Position numbers and translations under genes: made by a program
The notes under the pieces: generated by a model
The model's input: only the letters and a program-made list of their open reading frames with translations
Databases searched by the model: none
Told to the model about the DNA's origin: nothing
In this document: piece by piece, positions 11,800-23,457 of the stretch
Layout: the number at the start of each line of letters is the position of its first letter
How positions within the stretch are numbered: the first letter of the stretch is position 1
Assembly (NCBI GenBank): GCA_013365365.1
Contig: JABVXU010000081.1
Coordinates: forward strand, 62,001-126,000
DNA: 64,000 nucleotides
DNA from: Cruorifilaria tuberocauda
Taxonomy: Eukaryota > Nematoda > Chromadorea > Rhabditida > Onchocercidae
Direction of reading: 5' to 3'

Positions 11800-14700
11800 T
11801 TATTATCATTTTTCAGTTGCTTTTTTCTTCTTTGATAAATATGAAAAAGATAATTGTTATTTTTAGTCTATCAGCTCTAATCAGTCTTTTTGCCGATGGA
11901 CTTTTAGTCAGGAAAAAAATTAATATCCGGTGGTTGTTTATCTGATGATTTATTTAGATCCCTTTTGAATTAAATATTTGTAATATTCCAACCTTTTTTG
12001 GTTAAATAAAAATATTTAAATTATCAATTTCTTTTTTTTTTAATTTTTTTCTTATCATGAAAAAGACGAGAAATTATCATTCCAAAAAAAAAACTTTATC
12101 ACAATTACGTTGTATGGTTTCTGTTTTGGTCTTTCTTTTTTTTTTCGCTTAATTGATTTAATGTAAATATAGGATGAAATGAAGTTTCCTTGTAAACTTC
12201 CTGTTTAATTTATGATTACAATTAATTAAGCTCTTCTTTATCACACCACATATCATTTTTATCAGTCTTAGCTGAATATTTTTTACTGTTATCAAGGAAC
12301 CTTTTTTAATTTGAGCAGTATGGAATTAGATATTTCAATTGTAAATTAAATTGAATGAAACATAAATTAAATAAAACCAATTGACTTTCCCAATTCAAAT
12401 CGAAGAAAGCATTTTACGAAATTTATTTCAAAATTTACATTTTATTTTTCCCATTCCTAAATGCATGTAATATTTCATCAAATTTTGCAAAAATTTAGAA
12501 AAACGAGAAAGTAAAGAAAGAAGTTTCGATTGAATTGCAAAGGACAATTTGCATAATTATCAATTCAGATCAATCAAACAAGATCATTTTGAGAAAATAG
12601 AATTTGAAAAAAGAACTATTTTGTCTAATTTTTAATTTTGGTTAGGAATTTTGGTGCATTTATACTTTTTCAATTTACATGTGCAAAAATGTCAATATGC
12701 TTTTAAAATGTCATTATTGATTGAATGTTGCAAATTTGCTTTCCGAAAAAGCCTTGTATTAAAAAATGAAAAAAGCACAGATGGTTTTTTTATCTGTTAT
12801 TTTGGAATTTTAAATTTAAAACAAAAAAAAAACTTTCAATTGTAATGTTGTTCTGCAATTTCAACTATTAACATGATATAACTATTTCCGATTTCCGGTG
12901 AATAGGAAGTTTATAATCACAATTCGAAGGAAAGGGAAAACTTGAATCAATATTACATCAGTATTATTAGTATTATCAGTATTACTTCTTTCATACTTTG
13001 TTAGTTATTAACAGGTACACAATAATTAACTTATCAATGTTACTTCCTTCATACCTTGTTAGTTATTGAAAGGTATATAATAATTAACAGGTATATAATT
13101 TTATCTTTCAGTTACTTCATAATATTAGGGATGAAACATTTTATTTCTCGCAGAATTTCGTTTAAATTTTGTTTAATTAATTAAACTTCAAAGTTCGAGT
13201 ATATCAGATTAGGATAGTTCAGAAAATAGAAAACTTGTATATAAATTAGTAAAATTACTTAAAAAATATTCAGGTATGAAACGAAGCGCAATAAAAATTC
13301 ATTTCTATCCTTTTGCAGATAAAGAATTTTTAAAATAAATTTCAGAATTTCATTTGAATATTTGCGTTTATACAATTCCCTCATATTTTTACCTACAAAT
13401 TTCCATGCTATTATTAGTTGGAAAAGTCTGGAAACAGCTGAAATTGAAATTGTTCAAAGTAATACTAATATTATAAATAATTGACCTGTTCGAATGCAAT
13501 TCTTCTGTCTCGAAAAAAAGAAAAAAATCCGAAAAGTTAATTTTCTAAGTAAGTATTTACTTTTGCCATGTAAGTTTTTAACGAAATAATTCAATATTTC
13601 GTAGTGAACAACTATTGTAAAAGTTAATGATAAAGTATTATGTGAGACCAGTTTAAGCATGATAAGTTCTGTATACCTTTTAATTAATATTCAAAGTTTC
13701 CATTTAACATAACATCTCACTAACAGTTCAGTTCAGTTCATATATGGTTTACCTTGATACCTTTCCATTGATAGCTTTATATGTATATCTCTCATTTTGT
13801 GACATAATTCTTCTACAGAAATTTAAATTACATTTAAAAATTGTTTAAAAAGAAATTTCATTAGTTAGTGTAATGAATTTCATTAGTTAAAGTAATAAAG
13901 GATTTTCGTTAGTACTATTTAAAAAGAAATTTCATTAGTTAAAGTAGTAACAACAAACTATTCAAATGCATGAAATTAGTATTATTACAGTGGAAAAATT
14001 TATGAGTAGAAAATTTTCTACTTTATGAAATTAATATCTGAAAGATTACTTTTAGAAAAGTATATAATTTTGCCATGCAAGTTAATAAATCGTAGAGAAG
14101 GACTATTGTAAAGTTTATTTCGTTTCAGAAAATAATGGTAAAGTAAATTATATGACAGTTAAAGGTGACAATAGACGAAGATTTCCTTTTTGATTACTGC
14201 GTGAAGTTTTGATGTTTAATGCTTTCATGCTTAAAGTAAGCATTTTAAGGATTGAATGGAATTTTGAAGAGGATTTGGTCCAGTCGCAGATGGAGAATGT
14301 TGTTGATGAAACCATTTCGTTAAACTCTTTTTTTTTCTTTGTTGGATGCATCGTTGATTAAAACGATTTGTGAATAAAATTTCTAAACATACAACAGATA
14401 GATAGTTCAATGATAACTCATGCAGATGTGATAAATCACGTAGATAAACAACAGATAAAATCATTGGTAAGTCTTGTAGGATGAAATCAATAATAAATCG
14501 TTGAGTAGTTTTACAACAGATAAAGTCTAATAGTAGAAAAGGATCACCGGCAAAAAGATGAATTATTTGATGAAACTGATTTTTATGGGCAGATTTTACG
14601 ACTACAATAGCACCTTTTGCTGTGTATGTAGATATTTTACAAGTTATTCCGGTTTTCCGTTTTGTTTTTAAATAGCATTATTTTTAGGGTTGTAAAAAGA

Positions 14701-15979
14701 TAATAATTTGAGACAAATTTTTTTTTGAGATTGAAATTGAGATATTATCAAATTGGATTATCAGGAAAATTTGCTGACAGTAAATTTATTTACTTGAAAA
14801 ATTGAGATATTGTTAAATTAAATTATCAACAAAATCTACTGTAAGTCTAAAAGTATTTTATGAAATTAATCTAGAGATATTCGGATGAAAAAGAAAATGA
14901 AATTTTCAATAATTCTGTAAAACGAATTTTATAAAAGTTTTATATTTTTAATTAGATAATTGTCCACAAGAATGCTATTATCAGTAAGATAAAGGAAAAA
15001 AAAAGCTATTGAAGGATCTGTGAATAAGCTAAACTATTCATACAATATTACTGATCAGTTTACTAATTTATCAATGTTACTGTTTTCGATTCGGCATACT
15101 GTACACACCGTATGCATTCTCTTCAAATAATCGGTTATAATCGGAATTACAGTTGCATCAACGTTACGGTGAAAAAAGCGTTATCATTTCAAATTTACCG
15201 TAATTTTGAACATTACCAATAATTGGAACAAATAGGATGGACTTTTATTGAAAATTGACTAGATCCATCCAAAAAATACAAATGCACTCATTGATAATAG
15301 AAATTAATTTAGCTTTATCACTAAATATCAAAGTGATAATGAATCATCCATTGCTTGGTGCTTGATGTATTATACGGCTGAGGAAAATTTCCATGCAATA
15401 ATCGTATTTCATTTATTTATTAAACATTAAAAAGAGATACAAGTATCAAGGGTTAAATAATCCCATCGAAAAATAGATTTTTACTCAAAAATTTTATTCT
15501 AATTTTAATTTCAGTATGATTTTACAGATATATATTAAAATGATTTAAAATGATTACTAATCAACAAGTAACTTATAAATACTTTTTAAATTAGCTGCGA
15601 ATTGATTTCTTTAATTTTAACTGAAATTTAGAACTTAATGAAGTTAAAAGCAACAATTCTAACATCCTACCTTATCCATTAAATTAATTTAAATTCACAG
15701 TCGGCAAGAATTTTCCAAGCAAATTCTCTTGAAATAATAAACTCTAATACTGGAATACTTCTTTTCGAATCCTTTTCATCGACGCATTCATTCATTATTT
15801 CAGTAATGAATAGAGTATGTATATTGCTGTAAAATAGTCAATTAAAATTTGAAATTCTCAAAAGTTTTATCAATAAGTACGGAAATTATTTTCACTTAAA
15901 TTATTATGATTTGAATAAATTATTCAAATACAAATATAATATTGAATTAGGAAATGAAATGAATTGTTTATAAAAAATA
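11681..15979. other. Intergenic region
   Basis: No supported gene. A 58-bp-period duplication sits at about 12981-13100 (TTACTTCTTTCATAC against TTACTTCCTTCATAC, both followed by TTGTTAGTTATT). ATTTCATTAGTTA is repeated three times within 13855-13940. Open frames at 12651-12845 (+) and 14148-14464 (-) lack splice context and coding-like composition. Confidence 0.55.
11754..11759 (+). terminator. Candidate polyadenylation signal of OST-alpha
   Basis: AATAAA 74 bp after the stop codon; another lies at 12005-12010. Both are plausible in such AT-rich sequence, so this is only a candidate. Confidence 0.4.
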
Positions 15980-16456
15980 ATGCTTAATTGGCATGGTCGT
16001 TTTACTGCTTTTCTCCTCATATTTATTCATTTATTAAATTTTGGACAATTTGATTTACCTTTGAATTCGTTATGGAATTTAAAACTTCACGAAACTACCA
16101 CACATCCTATTACTACTACTACTACTACTATTACTATTACTATTTCTTCTACTATTACTTCTACGACTATTACTATTACTAGTACTACTGCTATAAGTGG
16201 TAATACTACTGATAATCTATTTGATGTAATAAATATTGATAAGGCGATAAACGAAACGAGGATATCATCAAACTTTGAAAATTTAACATACATTCATCGT
16301 GATATTGCCAAAAAGTCAGCTAAACCAATTGGACAATATGGCAAATTGAATGATTCGAAGAAAATGAGAAAATCTGATATTTTTATCACTGTAATCATTT
16401 TCATCATATTCATATTACTTTGCATTGCATTTGTTATATTAATTAGGCAGAAATAA
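15980..16456 (+). CDS. Thr/Ile-rich single-pass membrane glycoprotein, unknown function
   Basis: Single open frame of 158 aa, not assigned to a known family. A signal peptide is visible at residues 1-23 (hydrophobic AFLLIFIHLLNFG). A Thr/Ile/Ser stretch spans residues about 39-72, encoded mostly by ACT and ATT codons, and looks mucin-like and prone to O-glycosylation. N-glycosylation sequons are at N75, N91, N101 and N124. A strong hydrophobic helix at residues 134-154 is followed by only RQK, so the likely topology is type I with almost no cytoplasmic tail. AATAAA lies at 16533-16538, 77 bp after the stop. The ACT tract is a microsatellite inside the coding region, so length is probably variable. 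It could be a surface or cuticle-associated protein, but that is inference. The reverse-strand frame over the Thr tract is a shadow. Confidence 0.55.
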   Translation: MLNWHGRFTAFLLIFIHLLNFGQFDLPLNSLWNLKLHETTTHPITTTTTTITITISSTITSTTITITSTTAISGNTTDNLFDVINIDKAINETRISSNFENLTYIHRDIAKKSAKPIGQYGKLNDSKKMRKSDIFITVIIFIIFILLCIAFVILIRQK

Positions 16457-18517
16457 TTTAGTGCCTAATTTAATAATTAAATATTTAATTTAATGATTTA
16501 ACACTTAATTTTATCATTTTATGATAGAAAAAAATAAAAAGCGTTTACTTAAGTTTGAATTTTGAAAAAGAATTAAAATTTTTGTTCATTGATAAATGAT
16601 GATATGAAAAAGTAGCGAAATGAATAATAAATTAAACTGATTGTTGATCTTGTGATTATTAAAATTTTGTATTTTTTCCTATTATTACATCACCTGTTAT
16701 CTATGATAAATAGCTGAGTAGGATAGTTTTTACTTGATCAAGCTTGTTGAATTTTATCTCGATAATCACTGGAGTAATTTTGATTTTTCCATATTGCTAT
16801 GTCATCTTTTAATCCATGATATCCATAATAAGTAGCTGGTTAGAATAGTTTTTACTTGATCAAAGTTGCTGAATTTTAAATTGATAATCATAGGAAATCA
16901 TATTTGTCTATGAACAGATCAAACTTTCATTAATATGCTTACAGCAAAATTAGTTATCAGTATTTATTGTACAGATCGTTATCAGTGAAATTATCAAATG
17001 ATAATATGAAATTTATTTGTCAGTGATATGTTAATTAATTATCTTCGATGCGTATTCCCGTTATTTCAACCGTGCTTTTAACTCTGAATGAATAATGCTA
17101 TTCTGAACGAATAGTGATAATGTAATCGAAAAATTAAGATAATCTACAGTCTATAACGGAATTTGTTGATAACGCTAATAGTTAATATTTTTCATTTGGA
17201 TGAATTAATTAGCATCAAACAGAAATTCATGAATTCAGTTTGAAGTTTAACTAATGAATCAATACTATCAAAGAAATTGATAGCTGTTTGTTTAATTGTT
17301 TATCAATAAATCAAATCGATCAGATAGGTGTATTTCATATTTTGACTTCTTTTTTACCTTAGTTATGCAATGTATTTGTTACCTTTGTTATTTCCTAATT
17401 CAATATTTTCTTTGAGACTAATCTAATTTGTTCATTTTATTCACGCATGGAGAAAAGTCCATTCCAGTAATTTAAAAAATAACTTGACTGATTTGAAATG
17501 TAAAAAGTTATAGTGATTAAATAAATAGATAAATGAGATGAAATATAATCGAATAGCTGAAAGTATAATTGAACTGCTTGTCAATTTTATGGCAAATTAA
17601 TGATTTTTCGTTTTTTGATGATCTGAAGCAGAAAAGTTTGCTTATCTTTCAATGTCACTAAGTATAACTTCAAAGAATCGATGATTAATTCAAAATTCCT
17701 CATATCATTTCATTTATCATATTAATTAAAGTTAAAATAATCATCAATTATCACCTAAATCAATTTAAAAAATTTTTCCCATCATTCGAATAAAGGAAAC
17801 ATGATCAATACCATATTAATATTCAACTTGAAAAATTCAACATCAACTTGAAACTCCTCCTACCATCTTCATTCGCATTTTATTTAATTAAATTGCATGA
17901 TAATTAATCATAATATGTAAATTAAATTCACCGCTGTTTTTACTGTACCCATTGGTTTTTTGTATTTGTATTAAAATAACTTTTAATGGTATTAGTAACA
18001 GTAACAGTTAAGTAAGATTTTCAAAGTCAAGTTTGAACTAGCAGCTTCTATCATTAAGAAAATTTGATAATTATGAAATTCATATTCATATTTCAGATTT
18101 GATATTCATATTTCATGTTTAAATTCATATTATTTTCATATTTAAATTCATATTCTAAATGAAACTATTGTTGAATATAATATATTGAAAAGATAAAAGT
18201 TTTTTTTTTTAGACTTAAAATTTGTCATTGGAATTCATTTTAAAATTTTTGCAGTACATGCATGAAAAAAAAAAAGAATCCGCTTTAGTATCATATCAAA
18301 AACGAGTTTTTCACTTAACATATTATTAACTCATTAGAAATAACGATGGTAATCAATTAAGATTAAGTGTAAAATTTCGTAAAGTTCACCATCGATTGAT
18401 GGATGTATCTTACTTCCGGTTTTTCAGTTAATTTTAGCCTTGAAAAACAACGTATTTCAAGGATCACTGTTACATTTTACATCTTTGCAAAACAAATCTT
18501 TGTTGCGTATCAACCAT
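16457..18517. other. Intergenic region
   Basis: AT-rich with short TGATAAT-type motifs. A roughly 110-bp degenerate duplication is visible around 16700-16760 and 16820-16880 (shared TAGTTTTTACTTGATCAA followed by GTTGAATTTTA-like sequence). No exon signals were recognised. Confidence 0.5.
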
Positions 18518-18688
18518 ATGATTACATCATTTATTCTCGCAATTCTCAATCTTATCACAGTTCCTTACTCTACAACTGATAAATCGAACAATTTTATTGC
18601 TGTTGTTTCTTTTTGCACATTCCTTATTTTATTTCTAATCGTAAATTGTAATCGCTTAAAAATTAGAATATTTAAAATTGCTAAATAA
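18518..18688 (+). CDS. Doubtful small membrane protein or terminal exon
   Basis: 56-aa open frame starting MITSFILAILNLITV and carrying a second hydrophobic stretch, FIAVVSFCTFLILFLIV, followed by a basic tail. The frame stays open back to a good acceptor (TTTTTCAG, ending 18427), so it could be the last exon of an unrecognised gene rather than a complete one. AATAAA overlaps the stop codon. Hydrophobic frames arise readily in T-rich DNA, and no upstream exon was found, so confidence is low. Confidence 0.2.
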   Translation: MITSFILAILNLITVPYSTTDKSNNFIAVVSFCTFLILFLIVNCNRLKIRIFKIAK

Positions 18689-20162
18689 AGCATGCAAATA
18701 TTGAGTCCGATCTGTAAAAGTACATTTTTTTAAAAGAAATTGCTTATTTTTTGAAACATGTATCAGTTGCATTATTAAATATGATAATTAAATTATTTAT
18801 GCAAGTGTGCAAGAAAATGTAGCAAAGCGCGCAAGCACACACAAATAATGAATTAAGTAAGTAACAAAAGTAATAACATTAATCAAATTGCAAAGAAATA
18901 AAACAGTCTTTAAGGAAGCGGTTACAATGGAGTATCAATGATGAAAAACTGATTGGCTGCCGTTTTCACTGAGTGACAATCTCAGTTGGAAGAATTAATC
19001 GAATTATCTTCAGGACAATGTAATATTTTCCAAGGTTCCCAACATTTCATGAAATAAAACTGAGCATTATAAGCTTTCATTAAACTTCATAAATAACTAA
19101 ATAACTTCATAAATAAAGGAACAGTACATTAAAAATTTCTTTTGTCATTCAAGAATTCATAAAACCGACTAGTAGAGTAAATTATGAATTCACATCCAAA
19201 ATATTTAATTCCAATCTTCGCTTAACTGAGAAAAGATGAATATATTATTAAAGAAAAAAAAAATGAAAAATTCTGTTCATTTAATATTGAGTGAAAATAT
19301 AGCATATAAATATCGAAAAAAGTGCAAAATATAATATATCCATCTTGCTGTGCAAAAAATGTACCCGACCCGTAATTGAATCAAAAGCTGTTATAACAAT
19401 TATGTTCCTATTTTGAAATAATATAATAATAAAGAATAGATTAGGAAGAATTTACTGATCACATAATACTGATCTTTCAACAAAACATTCAAATAAATAT
19501 CAAAAAATAAATTTCAAAAAACTCTCCAGTGTTCAAGGCTATGAGCAAAGCCTATGAAATTTTGGGCTAAAAGTTTAGCTAAGGAATATATATTGTGATT
19601 ATCAACTAGACATAAAACTTATCGCATTGTAAGCGAAACAAGAAAAAAAGATCACATGGCATTCTTAAAAAGATTCTTCAGCTAAATGATAGAACGAAAG
19701 AAAATTTGGCCATTTCCTGTGAAATAACACTAAACGAAAAGTCATTTACTTCTCAACCCGAAATAAAGACGATTGTGAATACCAATCAGTAATCACACAT
19801 CCTAATTAGAAATATTTCTGGCTAAAATGCAGATCCCTTTAATGAATCTGTTTAAATAGAAAGAAAAGCTCCAATTTCTCATCAAGAAAAATTTCATTGA
19901 AATTCCTAACTAATATCTTACTCAAACTTATACAAAAAATGTTGCCATCCTACCCAATTTTGTCTTGAAATACCATCAACATCCAAAGTAATGGTTACGA
20001 AATACGTTCCGACAATCCGTCATCTTTATATTCATTACAAGGTATTTTTAAATTAGCAAAATACCAAAGATTTTAGCGTTGGGCAAATATGAGCAGTTAA
20101 ATAATCAATATGCTGCAAGTGCAATTGTTACAAACGGCTTACATAACATGGTGTACACCAAG
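18689..20162. other. Intergenic region
   Basis: No gene recognised. It lies downstream of the minus-strand MARVEL gene and would contain its 3' UTR. Confidence 0.5.
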
Positions 20163-21386
20163 TTATATAGGATTTGTACCCTGAGGATAGACTCCTGAAG
20201 GCGTTGTGGCCGTTGTAGTAGTAATTGTGCTGGTCTTGTCACCCTCAATTATCACCGTTCTCAAGTTCAAAAGCAATCCATTTGGAGTACCACGATATAG
20301 CAGGATTGCCATGTAACCGCACATTGCTGCACAAAACAGGCAAAGTAACTGAAAATTTGTTCCGAAATGAACGAAAAATATAAGAAGAAAAAATGAAACC
20401 GAAATTTCTTTAAAAACTTTTTACGACAATTTTCACAGCAAAGACAAAAATTGCATAGAAGTATAATAAAAAAAAACTTGCCGTAGCAAAAAGGTAAACG
20501 AAGAAAAGGCTAGCAGCATAACCAATCGATGAAAACATGCTGATCATACAAATCAGTGCCGAAATGCAGAAAAAGAAGAAAAAAAGCAATGAATAGACGA
20601 AAAGCTGAAATAAAAAAAATTTCGTTGAATAGTTGTATAAATTAATATGAACAAACAAAGTAATAAATGTATGGAAAAAAACACTTCCTTAAAATGTTTC
20701 TGACCGCAGAAATCCTATTTTTTAGTTCCGCAAATACTCTAACACTTTCAATAACACTTCTTTCAATAAGTATATCAAGCTAAAAAATGATCTTGAATCA
20801 TTTCTTCAATCTTTTCGTATCTCTTTAAGTGAAAATTATGGCAGATATACAATATTCAATAATTAAATCTAAACCGATCTCAAATCCTAAATAAGTTAGT
20901 TTATTTCATGAGCTCTGTGACAAAAGTAAACTTACCAGAAGCGCAAACGGTATAAATGCGGACATCTGTCCGATATTCAACATCTGTCGTTGAAAACCAA
21001 GTAGATGGACAATCCACGTAAGCAAGCCGACAAGAAACATTGTCCAAGCGCAGAAAAATACGAATGATGTCCCACTATAGTAATACGGTGAGCAGTATAA
21101 AATGATCAGCAATATAAAACAACCAAACTGAAATTATATAAAATCTGAAAAAGCTTAATGGAAAAGTTATACTATCAAATTATCTTACATATATCTCATG
21201 TAAAAAGTATAACTGAATTGAAATGCAATATAAAAATGTAAGTCTCTTCAGTCATGGAAATAAATTTGAATCTATCAAAAGTAAGAAATAAAAATTAAGA
21301 AAAGCTGAAGAGGAACTTACCCACTGTGCAGTCATAACTATGCCAAATGGCCATTTTTTTGCAAATTCTTTATCGATTTCGACCAT
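20163..21386 (-). CDS. MARVEL-domain four-helix membrane protein
   Basis: Four exons on the minus strand: 21321-21386, 20936-21127, 20482-20604 (or 20425-20604), 20163-20348; all junctions are phase 0. The start ATG at 21384-21386 lies 13 bp after a TTTCAG, a likely trans-splice acceptor. Helices: 1 in IVMTAQWFGCFILLIILYC; 2 in SFVFFCAWTMFLVGLLTWIV; 3 in FALLLFVYSLLFFFFFCISA; 4 across exons 3 and 4. The hydrophilic C-terminus is Thr-rich and ends PQGTNPI. The layout (short N-terminus, four helices, small GYAAS loop before helix 4) fits MARVEL proteins, which act in membrane apposition and vesicle traffic. With a GC donor at 20480-20481 helix 4 becomes one regular helix and the protein 188 aa. 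With the GT donor after 20425 it gains 19 hydrophobic residues (207 aa). I favour the GC form on protein grounds. Confidence 0.65.
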
Positions 21387-23457
21387 TTTCAAAAGATCTG
21401 AAATTAGCAGTACTGTCAACAGAAAGTTTTAAAAAAATTTCAAAATTGCAACTTCGAAAATACACAATTTATTAAACAAAAATATGACCATATTTATAAT
21501 CATCTCACTTATTTAGATGGAAGAAATCTTCTTTTTTCTGCGTCACATCAAATGTCACACAAATTAATCTTTTCACTTTCAAACTCATAAATTACTTCTT
21601 TTGACACAAATGAAATCTATATAATATTTCGCGCAAAAACATACTTTCTAAAAAAATATTGATTAAGAATTCAAAAAGTAAAATACCGGACGACCACACA
21701 GAGTATTTTTGCTTATTTTTTTGCTAGAAAATTATCCTCTCACATTTATTAATCTCTAATTCATCATTTGATTACAAGTCCGTCGGAACTTGCTTTGCAA
21801 ATACTGATAATGTGTAATAACAACGCCATTACTATTTGCTATCTGCTGATAAGCAAGAAATAATCATTAATCAGGTTATATAAATACATAAACAAGTCTA
21901 CGCTACATTTAAGGACGCAACATATACAAGAAAACAATATATATGAAAAGGGAATGATAAATTAAATACGAAAGAGGGAGTGAAAGTTTTAAATAGTTGA
22001 AAAGTAGTACAGTCGTCAAATGATGCATGATGTCAGATGCTCAGTCATAACGTTATGCATGCATAACATATAATCATATTATGAGAAAATATTACATTTT
22101 TCTCTATGTATGAAATCAATTCATAAACATTATCAAACAATAAATTCAACGAATTTTAATCATATGATAACAAATACTTTCTATTTCAATCATTTCAGAT
22201 TAACAAAATTTTCTACTGTTTATTCAGGTTCCCTGATATATTCATTCATGATATCAGGGGGTCAGAGAGAGGGAGTGGGTCAACAAATATTTACAAGTGA
22301 TAGTAAACCATAAATCTTCAATCGTAGAGAGAAACCATGGAAAACATGAAAGAAATGAGAGAAGAAAGAGAATGATACCAGATCTCACAGGACACGTTAT
22401 GAAACTTGTGATGTCTTTCTGGTGCTTATTTATTTTTTATTGCAAGTAAGTTTGATGAAAGAATGAAGCATAGATAATTAATTAAGATCAGTCGTTATCA
22501 GTTGTTTAAGAATTTGAGAGTTAAAAATCTTTTATTTTATCATCCTATCAGTCTTTTAAAACTATAACGTTAACGAATACATTCTTTCTGTTACTCTTTC
22601 GCTACATACGGAAATATTTATGAAATGAAAAATTAAATAAAACTTATTTGTAACCTGTTGATAAAATAGTTTTCTGTACTTTTATCCGAATTTGTTTACC
22701 TTTTCAAATTCAAAATATGCTGATGTTGAAAATTTTTCATGTGTATAAGTCTGAACCTATAATATTACAGTATTTTTACATTAACTTGTTTGTTAAAATT
22801 ATTATTTCTTCGATTTAAAAACGACAGGAATTTTCTGTTTTCAGAATTTATTAGAAATTAAATTTATTGTTTAATTCATGCTTGTCAAATATGCGTAATT
22901 ATAACAAATAAGCTTTTCATTTAAGCTTTTAATAATTTTTGCAGGTAATGAATGAATTACTATTAAACGGTCAAACTGATAAGTCATTAAGGATCGTTTG
23001 ATATGTAATCACAATTTCATGGATTTCCATACTGAAGTTTGTACATTTTCAAGACCAGCGGTTAGCATTAGCATCATTACTTTTTGCAAAAAATCTTGAA
23101 TTTAATATATTTGCTAAAATCATCGTTCCTAATGAACTCACTTAAGAAAAATGTTCGGATGAGAATTTGATTTCTGTATAAATCGTAAACTTGAAAAATT
23201 TTTTCCAAAAATATCATAAATCGAAAAATTGTTTTTTTTTTTGCTTGGCAAAAATACAGAAATTGATAAAACATAATCTAATTTAAAGTATCCTTGCATA
23301 ATTCTAGTTTGCCTGAAGTTGTAATTCCTGTAATAATTATTATACTATCCCTCATTTATATTAATTTAATTGACTATCAATAGAATGATAAGCGAGTAAA
23401 AATTGATATGAAATAAATTATAAATATTGTAAATCAGCCCATTCATTGCTTTAGGCG
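21387..23457. other. Intergenic region between divergent genes
   Basis: Probably contains the promoters of the minus-strand MARVEL gene and the plus-strand F-box gene. A hairpin lies at 22231-22259 (CCCTGATAT and ATATCAGGG arms). The segment at 22020-22080 is rich in ATGCAT-like palindromes. No exon was supported; an open frame at 22110-22313 lacks splice context. Confidence 0.5.

Noticed and set aside
12651..12845. 64-codon plus-strand frame
   Set aside because: No acceptor or donor with matching phase and no recognisable motif.
14148..14464. Overlapping minus-strand frames of 67 and 77 codons
   Set aside because: Two frames open over the same DNA, which argues for chance; no splice context or family motif.
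16087..16293. Minus-strand frame rich in Val/Ile
   Set aside because: Shadow of the ACT repeat in the plus-strand glycoprotein gene.
22110..22313. 67-codon plus-strand frame
   Set aside because: Not connected to other exons and composition is AT-driven.
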